Origin: Halioglobus japonicus
Lineage (GTDB): Bacteria > Pseudomonadota > Gammaproteobacteria > Pseudomonadales > Halieaceae
NCBI GenBank assembly: GCA_902705825.1
Contig: CACSIL010000045.1
Location: 349,451 to 413,450 of the forward strand
Length of the DNA: 64,000 nucleotides
Direction: 5' to 3'
Shown piece by piece: positions 55,601 through 64,000 of the stretch. Every line of letters begins with the position of its first letter. Position 1 is the stretch's first letter. The notes beneath the pieces were generated by a model that searched no databases, had not been told where the DNA came from, and saw only the letters and a list, made by a program, of their open reading frames with translations. The translations under genes were made by a program, and so were the position numbers.

Positions 55601-57643
55601 CTAGAATTGATAACGCGCAGAGACCACCACTTCACGACCGGCTTCATAGAGCTCTTCCCAGGCTCGACGGTAATACTTGTCCTCAAGATTATTCACGTTG
55701 AGGTCAAAGCGTAGATTGGACATCGATTCAGGCGACCAGCTGGCGTAGAGATCGGTGACGCCGTAGCTGTCGTAGGTGGTATCGCTGGTATTCTCCTCAT
55801 ATTGGGTACGATTCTGGTTGTCCGCATAGGTGTACCGTACCCCTGTCATCAGATTAAGCGAGGAGAACTTATATGCCAGATCCAGTTTCAGAGTATCCGC
55901 CGGTATGTTGGTAATGTCTTCGTTGGTGTCATCATCTTCACCGCGCACCAGGCCATAACTCGCCCTAAAGGACAAACCGCCGCGTAAATAGGCTGCAGAA
56001 ATTTCTCCGCCGGTGAGTGTGGCCTCGTCCACATTAACCCAAGTGGTATAGCCGCCATCCATCACCGGGAGGAAAAAGGGCCCGACAACAATTTGCTCGA
56101 TAAAATTGTCCACCTTGTTTTCAAATACGGACATTTCGACGTGGATGACATCGGCGCCCGCAATGTCGGCAAAAGCCATTTTGGCGCTCATTTCAATATT
56201 GGAAGCCTTCTCCGGTTCGAGATCAGGATTGGGCAGAAAACCATTACAGAACCCCGGCGAAATACAAAAATGGAAACCGGTGCTGTACAACTCCTCTGCA
56301 CCCGGAGCGCGGAAGGCGCGGTCATACCGCACGCTTAGTAACAGCCAATCCACGGCATCCCATACGATCGCCGCTGAAGGTGATGTGGCACTATCACTGG
56401 TGTTTGAATTGAGATCGCTCACATCGGTTTCAAAATCGTCGTAGCGCACGCCCAGTTCCAGATTCCAGTCTGTGACAAGCGGCATCGACGCCAACACGTA
56501 GGCACCCCAAACGGTAGTTTCAGCATCAGGTGGTACCGGTCTATCCTGGCCACCGCGATCAGCGTTGAATTTTTCGCGGTAACTGTCGATACCGTACATC
56601 AATTGCACACTGCCAAATTCCGAGAGATTGGATACATTGAATCCGAGGACATCCAGTTTGGTAGCATCATCACGGCCATCGGATTTCCGCGTTTCATCCA
56701 TCTTGACGCGATTGGCATAAGCCAATGCCTCCACATTGACCAGCTCCGAGTCGCCATCAAAACTGTAGGCCAGATTCACATTGTCTGTGGTCTGCTTGCG
56801 ATCGATCAGGAAGTTACTGCTGTCGTCGGCCGCAGCTGTTGCATTGGTAGGCACAGAACCGTCCCAGTCAGCGTGGCGATAGATCAGCTCAAGTGCCTGC
56901 CTGTCGGTCAATTGCCAATTCAGTTTGGCCAGCCCCCCCTGGGAATTAGAACCCGATCCAAGTAATGTGTCGCCGTTGCCCAGCTCGATATCGTCGCTGT
57001 CCCGATAGTAACCACTGATCAGTCCGCTGACAGAGCCAGAAGCACCTGCGAGTAAGCCTGTCGAAGTACTACCATCGTTGTTGTCGTCGTACCCCGTTTT
57101 GATGAAGCCTCCGAAAGCGTCCTCATCTGACAGCACATCTTTCGCCGTGATGGTGTTCTGTGCCACCAAACCACCGACGGCACCCGAGCCCCAGAGACTG
57201 CTCGATGGCCCTCGAACGGCCTCTACGCTGCGCAACAACTCGGGGTCAAGGAAATAACTGGGGCGGTGCCCCGATTCAAAACTTTGCCGGGCGCCATCTA
57301 CTGTCTGCAGTACCTTGTTTCCTTGCAAGCCCCGGATATTGACAGACTGGGTAGACGCGCGCGGGCCTCCCGAAATGTTGATATTTGGCTCAAAAGCCAG
57401 TACCTGTGGCACCGATTGTGGCTGGATACTCTCTATTTCATCGCGCCCCACTACCGCGATGCTGCGCCCTATTTCACTTAGCGGCTTTTCCAGCCGGGTT
57501 GCCGTCACGATCACTGTTTCCACGGCTTGTTTATCGTTTCTACTGTCAGATTCCGCCGTCCACGCACCAGGCGCTAACACCGTCAGCACCGCCGCCGATA
57601 CCAAAACGATTTCCCTGACATATTCATCACCCGTTCTGCGCAC
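55601..57643 (-). CDS. TonB-dependent haem receptor
   Basis: The 680-residue outer-membrane receptor starts at GTG nine bases after GGGGAG. It has a signal region, a TonB box near residues 42-50 (ETVIVTATR) and a plug (GRSIAVVGRDEIES ... RGPSSSLWGSGAVGG). The barrel has haem-receptor marks: FRAP (RAFRAPGAEELY) and NPDL (LPNPDLEPE) with a His between them, as in HemR/HutA. The C-terminus ends in an aromatic residue (SARYQF). It leads the HutX-HutZ genes. Confidence 0.95.
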   Translation of the reverse strand: MRRTGDEYVREIVLVSAAVLTVLAPGAWTAESDSRNDKQAVETVIVTATRLEKPLSEIGRSIAVVGRDEIESIQPQSVPQVLAFEPNINISGGPRASTQSVNIRGLQGNKVLQTVDGARQSFESGHRPSYFLDPELLRSVEAVRGPSSSLWGSGAVGGLVAQNTITAKDVLSDEDAFGGFIKTGYDDNNDGSTSTGLLAGASGSVSGLISGYYRDSDDIELGNGDTLLGSGSNSQGGLAKLNWQLTDRQALELIYRHADWDGSVPTNATAAADDSSNFLIDRKQTTDNVNLAYSFDGDSELVNVEALAYANRVKMDETRKSDGRDDATKLDVLGFNVSNLSEFGSVQLMYGIDSYREKFNADRGGQDRPVPPDAETTVWGAYVLASMPLVTDWNLELGVRYDDFETDVSDLNSNTSDSATSPSAAIVWDAVDWLLLSVRYDRAFRAPGAEELYSTGFHFCISPGFCNGFLPNPDLEPEKASNIEMSAKMAFADIAGADVIHVEMSVFENKVDNFIEQIVVGPFFLPVMDGGYTTWVNVDEATLTGGEISAAYLRGGLSFRASYGLVRGEDDDTNEDITNIPADTLKLDLAYKFSSLNLMTGVRYTYADNQNRTQYEENTSDTTYDSYGVTDLYASWSPESMSNLRFDLNVNNLEDKYYRRAWEELYEAGREVVVSARYQF

Positions 57644-57717
57644 GCTTCTGTCTCCCCATTAGGTTTATTTGGTATCCAATGAAGCGCACTCTAGCAATCG
57701 CAAACTCAAATGTAAAC

Positions 57718-57736
57718 GATAATGATTCGTATTGTG
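57718..57736. promoter_or_regulatory. Fur-like box between the haem receptor and haem ABC genes
   Basis: GATAATGATTCGTATTGTG matches the 19-bp E. coli Fur consensus at 13 of 19 positions, with the first nine identical. It lies in the 177-base divergent region, about 75 bases before the receptor gene and 85 before hutB. Iron repression of both operons is inferred. Confidence 0.7.
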
Positions 57737-57820
57737 TTTTTGATTTGTCGGTAATATGATGCCGGACCAGCACAGCATGACGGCTGTAAGACAACCCCTG
57801 CGAAATGGAGAACCAACAGA

Positions 57821-58660
57821 ATGCAATGCACTAAGACTCTGGTACTGACAGTGACTACCCTGCTCTGTTTGTTCAACCTGCCCTCTCACGCCGAGACACG
57901 CATCGTGAGCACCGATGCCGCGGTGACGCAGATTATTTTTGCACTGGCTATGGACGATGCACTCGCCGGAGTCGATGTGACCAGTACTCTGCCCCCCGGC
58001 TACCGTGAGATACCAGTGGTAGGCTACCACCGCGCCCTCTCTCCCGAAGGCTTACTTGCACTAAACCCCACGCTAGTGATCGGTTCTGAGCATATAGGGC
58101 CGGCAAAAATACTCAGTACGCTTGACTCGGCGGGCATACCCCTACTGCAATTGCCCACTGCAAACACTATCGAAGACCTTAAGCAGAATATTGCCAGTAT
58201 CGCCGAAGCGATGGGAGACGTTAGCAAAGCGGAATCCACACTGGCCGAACTGGACCAACAGAGGTCGATACTGGCCGCTGCGCCGCTATCGGAGGCACGT
58301 ATCGCATTCGTGCTCGCTGTGGAACCGGGCAAGCTGCGCATAGCCGGCAACGGTACATCCGGTGATGCGTTTATCACACTGCTGGGGGCAGACAATATCG
58401 CCGACTTTGATGCTTACCGCACGGTGTCAGCTGAAGCCATTCTGGATCTGGCTCCCACCGTTATCCTGGTAGCGGGACACGAGGGCGCTACACCGGCGCG
58501 CCTGCTCGAACTCAATTCAATCCTGCGACATAGCCAGGCTGCGAAATCAGGCCTGATACTGCCGGTGGAGGCGGCTAATCTCGTCGCCGGACTGAGTCCC
58601 AAAGCCGTGGTGGATGCTGTGGTGCTCACTGAGTCTATTGCGCGCCAACCGGTGAGATAA
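57821..58660 (+). CDS. hutB: Haem ABC transporter substrate-binding protein (HutB/HmuT type)
   Basis: The 279-residue periplasmic protein has a signal peptide (VLTVTTLLCLFNLPSHAE) and class III binding-protein fold. The haem site segment VGYHRALSPEGLLALNP contains the Tyr used as ligand in HmuT. GGAGAACC lies before the ATG. It is the first gene of the ABC set, divergent from the receptor. Confidence 0.93.
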   Translation: MQCTKTLVLTVTTLLCLFNLPSHAETRIVSTDAAVTQIIFALAMDDALAGVDVTSTLPPGYREIPVVGYHRALSPEGLLALNPTLVIGSEHIGPAKILSTLDSAGIPLLQLPTANTIEDLKQNIASIAEAMGDVSKAESTLAELDQQRSILAAAPLSEARIAFVLAVEPGKLRIAGNGTSGDAFITLLGADNIADFDAYRTVSAEAILDLAPTVILVAGHEGATPARLLELNSILRHSQAAKSGLILPVEAANLVAGLSPKAVVDAVVLTESIARQPVR

Positions 58661-58662
58661 CC

Positions 58663-59682
58663 ATGCGTGCTATGTCGATTTCCAGCGCAGTTGCCCTAGG
58701 TATACTGCTGTTTTTTGTCGCTCTGACGTCACTCACCCAGGGCGCAATGACTATTCCTCTGCACGACAGCCTGCTGACGCTGACCGATGCCGTTCTCGGC
58801 AGTAGCGCTGCGGAACTGGCGGACTACCAGCGTGCGGTAATTCTGGAACTGCGCCTGCCGCGCACTTTGCTGGCTATTTTTTTCGGGGCGATCCTGGCTC
58901 AGAGTGGTGCTGCGATGCAGGGGCTGTTCCGCAACCCACTGGCAGATCCGGGCATTATTGGTGTCTCTGCAGGTGCGGCCGTCGGCGCGGTGTTGGCAAT
59001 CTACCTTTCCACGCCACAGCAGAGCTGGTGGGCTGTGCCCCTGGGGGCATTTGCGGCAGGACTGGGTACCAGTTTACTTATCTACAAACTGGCGCAGGGC
59101 GCTAATGGCACCTCAGTATTTATCCTGCTGTTGGCGGGTATTGCGATATCGGCCATGGCTGGCGCCCTGATCGGCGTTGTCACCTACCTTTCTGACGATA
59201 CCCGCCTGCGGGACCTCAGCCTGTGGCAGATGGGTTCACTGGCATCAGCGGATAGCACGCGCGTATGGATTGCGGCCGGTGCTTTTGCACTGCTGGCGCT
59301 GCGCCTGCAGAAACACGCCGCTGCATTGAATACGCTGCTACTGGGCGAGCCCGAGGCGCGACACCTCGGTATCAATGTTGAAGCGCTGAAACGGGAGCTT
59401 ATTGTGCTGGTTGCGCTGGGCGTGGGACTGGCAGTTTCTGCGGCGGGCATCATCGGTTTTGTCGGTCTGGTTGTACCGCATTTTATCCGCATGCTGGCGG
59501 GTCCCAGCCACCACAGTCTATTACCGCTGTCGGCACTCTGTGGCGGCCTGCTGCTACTGGTAGCCGATATCGGTGCGCGCCTGTTACTGGCCCCCGCTGA
59601 GCTTCCGGTAGGCATACTGACGGCACTGCTGGGTGGCCCATTCTTCGTACTGCTGCTGGTACAGCAACGACAAAAGGTATAA
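58663..59682 (+). CDS. hutC: Haem ABC transporter permease (FecCD/HmuU type)
   Basis: The 339-residue protein has about nine or ten helices and the FecCD signature GAILAQSGAAMQGLFRNPLADPGIIGVSAGA, with the coupling loop EPEARHLGIN. It starts two bases after hutB. It carries haem across the inner membrane. Confidence 0.94.
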   Translation: MRAMSISSAVALGILLFFVALTSLTQGAMTIPLHDSLLTLTDAVLGSSAAELADYQRAVILELRLPRTLLAIFFGAILAQSGAAMQGLFRNPLADPGIIGVSAGAAVGAVLAIYLSTPQQSWWAVPLGAFAAGLGTSLLIYKLAQGANGTSVFILLLAGIAISAMAGALIGVVTYLSDDTRLRDLSLWQMGSLASADSTRVWIAAGAFALLALRLQKHAAALNTLLLGEPEARHLGINVEALKRELIVLVALGVGLAVSAAGIIGFVGLVVPHFIRMLAGPSHHSLLPLSALCGGLLLLVADIGARLLLAPAELPVGILTALLGGPFFVLLLVQQRQKV

Positions 59683-59686
59683 CACC

Positions 59687-60445
59687 ATGCTGGAAGTGAC
59701 GGCGTTGCAGTTACAGCGCGGCAATAATTTCGCACTGGATATTCGGCACTGGCAAGCCCTGCCGGGTGAAGTCCACGCGATACTGGGAACAAATGGCGCG
59801 GGTAAATCCACCCTGCTGAAATTATTGAGTGGCGAAGAAGCATCACCCGGGAATGTGCTGCTACACCACACACCTCTGCAAAGTTGGCCTTCGATGGAAC
59901 GTGCGCGCCATCTCGGTGTGCTGCCGCAGTCGAACAACCTGAGTTTTGCGTTCAGCGCCGAGGAAGTTGTCTCGCTTGGCCTTACGCCACTGACGCTGGG
60001 GTGGCGTCAAGGCAGACAAACTGTACACGCCATGATGCGCGCAACCAACTGCGCCCACCTCGGCAAAGCCAAATACCCGGCCCTCTCCGGCGGCGAGCAA
60101 CAGCGCGTACATCTGGCCAGGGTGTTGGTACAACTGAGCCAGGCGGAACGGGAACCGGTACTCCTACTGGACGAACCAACCTCCGCCCAGGACCTTGGAC
60201 AACAGCACAGACTGATGGAACTTGCCGGAGAGCTCGCTCGCTCGCAACATTTTTGCATCGTGGCCATTCTGCACGATCTCAACCTCGCACTGCGCTACGC
60301 CGATCATTGCATGCTGCTCGATCAGGGACAGGCAGTAGCGGTGGGAACACCCAATGAGGTAGTAAACGGTGTCAATATCGAGCGTTACTGGGGGTACTCT
60401 GCGCAGGTACTGACTTCCGAATGTGGCAGGACTGTGATTTCATAA
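59687..60445 (+). CDS. hutD: Haem ABC transporter ATPase (HmuV/HutD type)
   Basis: The 252-residue ATPase has Walker A GTNGAGKST, the signature ALSGGEQQRVHLARVL, Walker B VLLLDEPTSAQD and a switch His in AILHDLNLAL. I start it at 59687, four bases after the permease stop; an in-frame extension into the permease gene is not needed. It completes the HutBCD set. Confidence 0.95.
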   Translation: MLEVTALQLQRGNNFALDIRHWQALPGEVHAILGTNGAGKSTLLKLLSGEEASPGNVLLHHTPLQSWPSMERARHLGVLPQSNNLSFAFSAEEVVSLGLTPLTLGWRQGRQTVHAMMRATNCAHLGKAKYPALSGGEQQRVHLARVLVQLSQAEREPVLLLDEPTSAQDLGQQHRLMELAGELARSQHFCIVAILHDLNLALRYADHCMLLDQGQAVAVGTPNEVVNGVNIERYWGYSAQVLTSECGRTVIS

Positions 60446-60520
60446 ATCGGCCAGGGGTGCCATGCAGTGATTGGCACAAGCGGCGAAAGCGCGTTTGGAA
60501 CGTGCCTTGATATGACCGTC

Positions 60521-61054
60521 CTATTCGGTAGTTTCCGGCGGATAGAACTCAATTTTTGCAGGGGCCGGTGACGGTTTGAACTCGGTTTCATCCATCATAG
60601 CCAGAGCGCGTGCACGATCCTTCGGCGTGAAGGTGCCGGTTGTCAGGCAGAACTCAACCGTATTGCCGTTCGGATCTTTTGTGTAAACCGAATGGCACCA
60701 GTTATGGTCAATCTCCAGCACCTCCAGCCCCGCAGCCGTCCATCGACCGCGCCAGGCATTAAGTTCCTCGGCCGTATTAACACTGAAAGAATAATGATTG
60801 GTCGCCGGGGGCAAGTTAGCGGCTTTGTTCAAATCATAAATATGATGTTCTACACCGGGCACATCGCGCAGTTCCCAGAAAGCGATGAATTTTGAATCAT
60901 CGCCGTTGATACGGTAAAAAAAATGCTTGCCCCAGCCACCGCCGGGAATAGGAGCAACTTCAACCTTCACCAATTCGAAGCCCATAATCTCCTCGTAAAA
61001 ATGGTGGGTGGCTTTCATGTCTTTTGCCGCCAACGCAAGGTGATGATAGCCCAT
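60521..61054 (-). CDS. VOC-family (glyoxalase/dioxygenase superfamily) protein
   Basis: The 177-residue protein has paired beta-alpha-beta modules with metal-ligand positions H4-H5 (GYHHLALAAKDM), H in NHYSFSV and E in TVEFCLTTG. This is typical of glyoxalases and extradiol dioxygenases. GAGG lies before the ATG. It is 22 bases after the CMD-like gene, so they are likely one unit. Substrate unknown. Confidence 0.88.
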   Translation of the reverse strand: MGYHHLALAAKDMKATHHFYEEIMGFELVKVEVAPIPGGGWGKHFFYRINGDDSKFIAFWELRDVPGVEHHIYDLNKAANLPPATNHYSFSVNTAEELNAWRGRWTAAGLEVLEIDHNWCHSVYTKDPNGNTVEFCLTTGTFTPKDRARALAMMDETEFKPSPAPAKIEFYPPETTE

Positions 61055-61076
61055 TGTCCGCTTCCTCTATCGTAAA

Positions 61077-61715
61077 TTACTTGTCCGTATCGACCATCGA
61101 CATCACGTCGGACGAGACGCCCTCACCCGCCGGGATTTCGACACAGGGATCATCCTTGTCGTCATATTCAAGACGCAGCGCCCGGCTCATAACAGCGTGC
61201 ATCATGTACGTGCAGGTGATGTAGGTGAATTCCAGGATCTCTTCATCCGACAGGTGCTTTTTAAGTTCATCAAACAGCGCCTCAGGCACACGGCCGCGCT
61301 CTAGCACGAGGCAATCGGTATAGGCCAGCAAGGCCCTTTGTACCGCGTCAAAGCAGGTAGCGACGGGCCAGTTTGGAATGGCCTCAATCTGCTCTTCGCT
61401 CATACCTACGTCACGGCAGGCCTTACAGTGTTGTGAGAATACGAATTGTGAACCAACGGTATAGCCAGCACGAATCTGCCCAAGTTCACGCAATATCGGA
61501 GCAATCTTACGAGCGGGGTCGCGATAAAAGCGAAAGCCATCCGTGGTGTGATTGAACGCCTCGGGCACAATGTTGAACACGGTCCACCAATTGCCCGGCG
61601 TACCGGTTTCTGTTCCCGGTTCCGTCAATGGGTCACGATCACCAAACAGCATGTCAAAAATTGCATTGGCATATGGATTACCCGCCTCCCGGCCAGCCTC
61701 TTTTAAACGCGGCAT
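61077..61715 (-). CDS. Carboxymuconolactone-decarboxylase/AhpD-like protein
   Basis: The 212-residue protein is all helical with the AhpD-like pair of cysteines in QHCKACRDVGMSEEQIEAI, near mid-protein, preceded by GYTVGSQFVFS. A second helix block YTDCLVLERGRVPEALFDELKKHLSDEEILEFTYITCTY fits the fold. It could be a decarboxylase or a thiol peroxidase. It leads the VOC gene. Confidence 0.85.
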   Translation of the reverse strand: MPRLKEAGREAGNPYANAIFDMLFGDRDPLTEPGTETGTPGNWWTVFNIVPEAFNHTTDGFRFYRDPARKIAPILRELGQIRAGYTVGSQFVFSQHCKACRDVGMSEEQIEAIPNWPVATCFDAVQRALLAYTDCLVLERGRVPEALFDELKKHLSDEEILEFTYITCTYMMHAVMSRALRLEYDDKDDPCVEIPAGEGVSSDVMSMVDTDK

Positions 61716-61939
61716 TTACCTACCCTCAGTCGCAAGCCCTGCTAATTATTTTCCTTGATCATGTGTGAAATACGGGGACAGAGTCAAGGTGTGACGAACG
61801 TTATACTGGCCTGTGATATGTGATGTGCTGTATTGGACATCGAATTAAATGTTGTAACCAGTGCGTCGCGCTCACAGGGCTGAGACAGTTTCTTACGACA
61901 GTTCTGGTGGAAAATGAGGGACCTGAGCTAGCAGTATTA

Positions 61940-63607
61940 TTAGACGGCTTCGGTTTGCGCTGCTATTAACCGATTGTTTTTCTGTATTTCCGCTTCAACG
62001 TCATTGCGCCAGGTGACGTTATTAGAGCGCACAGTATCGATCGGCGCACTGTCCTTGCCAACATCCGATTGAAAGAAAGCGAGGACTAGCGCCGCCTCTC
62101 TGGCGAATGATTGCTGCTCCGCGGCCGTCTCTGCGCCCAGTATAGCCATAATGGACGCCATGACCCGGTCTTTGGAATGACGAAGCAAGGACTCGTCAAA
62201 CACCTGGTTACCGTTCAAACCGACAGAGGAAATGACCGCACCAAACTGCCGTAGAATGTCCATCGCTTCATCGTGCGATAGTGCATTGTGTATGCGATCA
62301 ATCTGCACCGAAGTGTTCTTCGCCGCAGTGCCCATGAGCAGGTTTTGTTCGTAGTGCGCGACGAAACCTGCTGCATCAGCGCCGCCAATCTCATCCCCGA
62401 GCAGTGCGAAAGCCTTTGCCATCTCAGGTTCGGAGTCACCGAACACCTCGCCGAATTGCTGCACGACCCGGGTATCGTAAGTATCATAGAGGTGGTGCAC
62501 AAATTTTGGAAAGTAGCAGCGCGTGCAAGTGGAGTCTACGTGTTCCAGGCCGTCGCTGGACTCGCCAATCATCGCCTTGCGAGATTTGGTGTAAACATCG
62601 CTGTTCCAGATATCCGCAAAGCTGACTTCACCGGCCACAACCGTGCCCATATCCTCCTGATCCTTGGTGGTTGCACAACAGGGAGCAACCGGACCACCGG
62701 CAGTTACAACAGAGAAACCGTAATGCCAACCACAGGTGCGCGGAAGAACTGACTCAAATTGCTTGGGTATCGGACTCCAGACATATTGGGATTCGTGTTC
62801 AAAGAAATAATCGCCGCGTCCAGCCTCCTCCCAAACTTTCGTCATCTCATCCATATGTTCCTGAGAATAGTACGGTTGTTCGTCTTTGCGGTGACTCGGT
62901 AGCCAGCTTGGATCCTGGATCAATGCATCGCGCGTACTGAACGAGATACCGATATCCTTTGCAAACCTGCGCGCTGCCTCAATCTCGTGTTCGTTGTGCT
63001 TGAAGACGAGGTAATTGTAAATAATCTCGGTGTCCAGTCCGAGTCGATCCCGTGCCTTTGCAAGTCGTTCGAGGTTTTCATGAACGAGCTCCACCTTGCC
63101 GCCAACACGGTGAATCTCATAGGCCTCCTGGGAAAAGCCGTCCACGGAAGCAGCAAGCGTACCCAGTCCAGCACTCAATAGTTCGTCGATGCGCTGGTCG
63201 GACAGTGGCAGAGAGAGGTTTGAATGCAGCTCTGTAGCGATATCCCGGTCATTCGCCTTGCGCACAAATTCATGCAAGTGTGTATTGAGAAGTGGCTCGC
63301 CGTAATTGTAGAACATCACCATGAAGAGGTTGTCACCGAGCTCATCCAATAAGCTGTCGCACAGCTCGACCGATAGTTTCTGGCGATCCTCGCGGTAGAT
63401 GGTTGGCGGCCCGTCCTTGCTGAACTTGCTCTCGTTCTCAATGCCGGTGGGGCAAGTAGGACAGCGCAGTTGGCATTTATCCGCTGGATCAAGACAGAGG
63501 TAATACGGCAGCGTACTGACGTGTACCTTCTCTGAGAACATCTCATACTTTGCGCGCAGGAAGTTCTCGTATGCTGACAGATTCCTTTTCTTAAAGCTCG
63601 ACCCCAT
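61940..63607 (-). CDS. Radical SAM protein with SPASM-type cysteines and an unknown C-terminal region
   Basis: The 555-residue protein has the radical SAM cluster motif at Cys45-x3-Cys49-x2-Cys52, following YYLCLDPADK. An elongated TIM-barrel core follows (FYNYGEPLLN as the GGE-type motif, LHSNLS, SVDGFSQEAYEIHR). A SPASM/twitch-like auxiliary cluster region has Cys292, Cys310-Cys311 and Cys361-x2-Cys364. About 180 residues remain (375-555) with helices and no recognised domain. Such enzymes modify peptides, sugars or cofactors; no precursor peptide was seen in the adjacent DNA. It is leftward, 224 bases before the CMD-like gene. Confidence 0.88.
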   Translation of the reverse strand: MGSSFKKRNLSAYENFLRAKYEMFSEKVHVSTLPYYLCLDPADKCQLRCPTCPTGIENESKFSKDGPPTIYREDRQKLSVELCDSLLDELGDNLFMVMFYNYGEPLLNTHLHEFVRKANDRDIATELHSNLSLPLSDQRIDELLSAGLGTLAASVDGFSQEAYEIHRVGGKVELVHENLERLAKARDRLGLDTEIIYNYLVFKHNEHEIEAARRFAKDIGISFSTRDALIQDPSWLPSHRKDEQPYYSQEHMDEMTKVWEEAGRGDYFFEHESQYVWSPIPKQFESVLPRTCGWHYGFSVVTAGGPVAPCCATTKDQEDMGTVVAGEVSFADIWNSDVYTKSRKAMIGESSDGLEHVDSTCTRCYFPKFVHHLYDTYDTRVVQQFGEVFGDSEPEMAKAFALLGDEIGGADAAGFVAHYEQNLLMGTAAKNTSVQIDRIHNALSHDEAMDILRQFGAVISSVGLNGNQVFDESLLRHSKDRVMASIMAILGAETAAEQQSFAREAALVLAFFQSDVGKDSAPIDTVRSNNVTWRNDVEAEIQKNNRLIAAQTEAV

Positions 63608-63972
63608 GAGCGCGCCCCCTACTCCATCGTATGCATTGTATCCGGGCGTCGGCCACTCATCGGCAAATCAAGTGTCCTGTTCCAGATGATAGATGCGGTC
63701 TATTGTCGCAACCGATATGTCACTCTTTTTCTTTTTCAACAGCGTAGATGAAGCAATGCTCCGCCAAACTCGACCTCAATGAAATCCATGCATGCCAAGT
63801 CTGGATACCCGAATTATCATGCCTGAGCATATGATTTCTGTCGATGTCCGCGTGATTTTTTGCCGGGGCACTTCACAGACCCATGAATTTTTCCCGGCTC
63901 TTCATCATTAACGGGGGACACCGGCATTCATTAAACTGATTTTGCGAAGATCGTTTAATGGAGAGAACACCG
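63608..63972. other. Right-end spacer
   Basis: No gene or strong palindrome was recognised between the radical SAM gene and the final start site. It should contain divergent promoters for both. Confidence 0.4.
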
Positions 63973-64000
63973 ATGTCCCACGCAGGAATGATTATAGGCA
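63973..64000 (+). CDS. Possible gene start cut by the window end
   Basis: GGAGAG lies seven bases before an ATG whose frame (MSHAGMIIG) stays open to the end. Only nine codons are visible, so nothing can be said about the product. Confidence 0.4.

Noticed and set aside
1..64000. CRISPR arrays, insertion sequences, prophage or integrons
   Set aside because: No regular spaced repeats, transposase motifs, inverted-repeat pairs or phage genes were seen.

Overview
The window looks like a chromosomal segment of a marine-type gammaproteobacterium near Pseudomonas/Cellvibrionales (a Halieaceae-like lineage is my best guess, from gene content only). The pointers are a Na+-translocating NADH:quinone reductase operon, a complete LPS and envelope core, UvrC/PgsA/tRNA linkage, a methylthioinosine phosphorylase, many lipid- and xenobiotic-type oxidoreductases, and a mid-50s GC look. 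The order murB-PTP-kdsB-exbD-exbB-comEC-DUF2062-lolE-lolD-lolC ... nqrM-apbE-nqrFEDCBA-gap-mfd-csiV-MTIP matches, from memory, the order in Pseudomonas aeruginosa. No CRISPR array, insertion sequence, phage or rRNA operon was seen.

Layout. 0-14 kb is an accessory region: an exported Tat-type SDR lipoprotein, a TauD-like dioxygenase, a divergent pair (a thaumatin-like lipoprotein and a secreted eight-blade PQQ-type propeller), an alpha/beta hydrolase, a periplasmic catalase-peroxidase, a CrtC/AttH-like protein with an APH-type phosphotransferase, and a penicillin-binding-protein-like serine hydrolase. 14.3-14.7 kb holds tRNA-Cys, tRNA-Gly and a broken tRNA-Gly copy. 14.7-23.1 kb is a leftward block, comEC-exbB-exbD-kdsB-PTP-murB-uvrC-pgsA, which lacks the expected lpxK. 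23.3-34.2 kb is a DUF2062 gene and a long leftward block that makes and matures Na+-NQR (nqrA-F, apbE, nqrM) and runs on into the LolCDE lipoprotein exporter. 34.5-42.8 kb holds a GAPDH, mfd, csiV, MTIP, a DUF6763-type protein and a ribbon-helix-helix/zinc-ribbon regulator.

42.8-48.1 kb is an RND efflux operon with a divergent TetR regulator; two near-identical 16-bp palindromes in the shared promoter region are probable operators. 48-54.6 kb is again accessory oxidoreductases and an exported amidohydrolase. 54.6-60.4 kb is a complete heme uptake and utilisation locus: TonB receptor-HutX-HutZ on one strand and HutBCD-type ABC transporter on the other, with a Fur-like box between them. The right end has a CMD-like/VOC pair and a radical SAM protein with SPASM-type cysteines and a long unknown C-terminal region.

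The main leads are the radical SAM protein, the thaumatin-like lipoprotein, the exported SDR, the RHH/zinc-ribbon protein with flanking palindromes, the missing lpxK and the decayed tRNA. Most of the remainder is well-known housekeeping. I see no clearly new multi-gene system.
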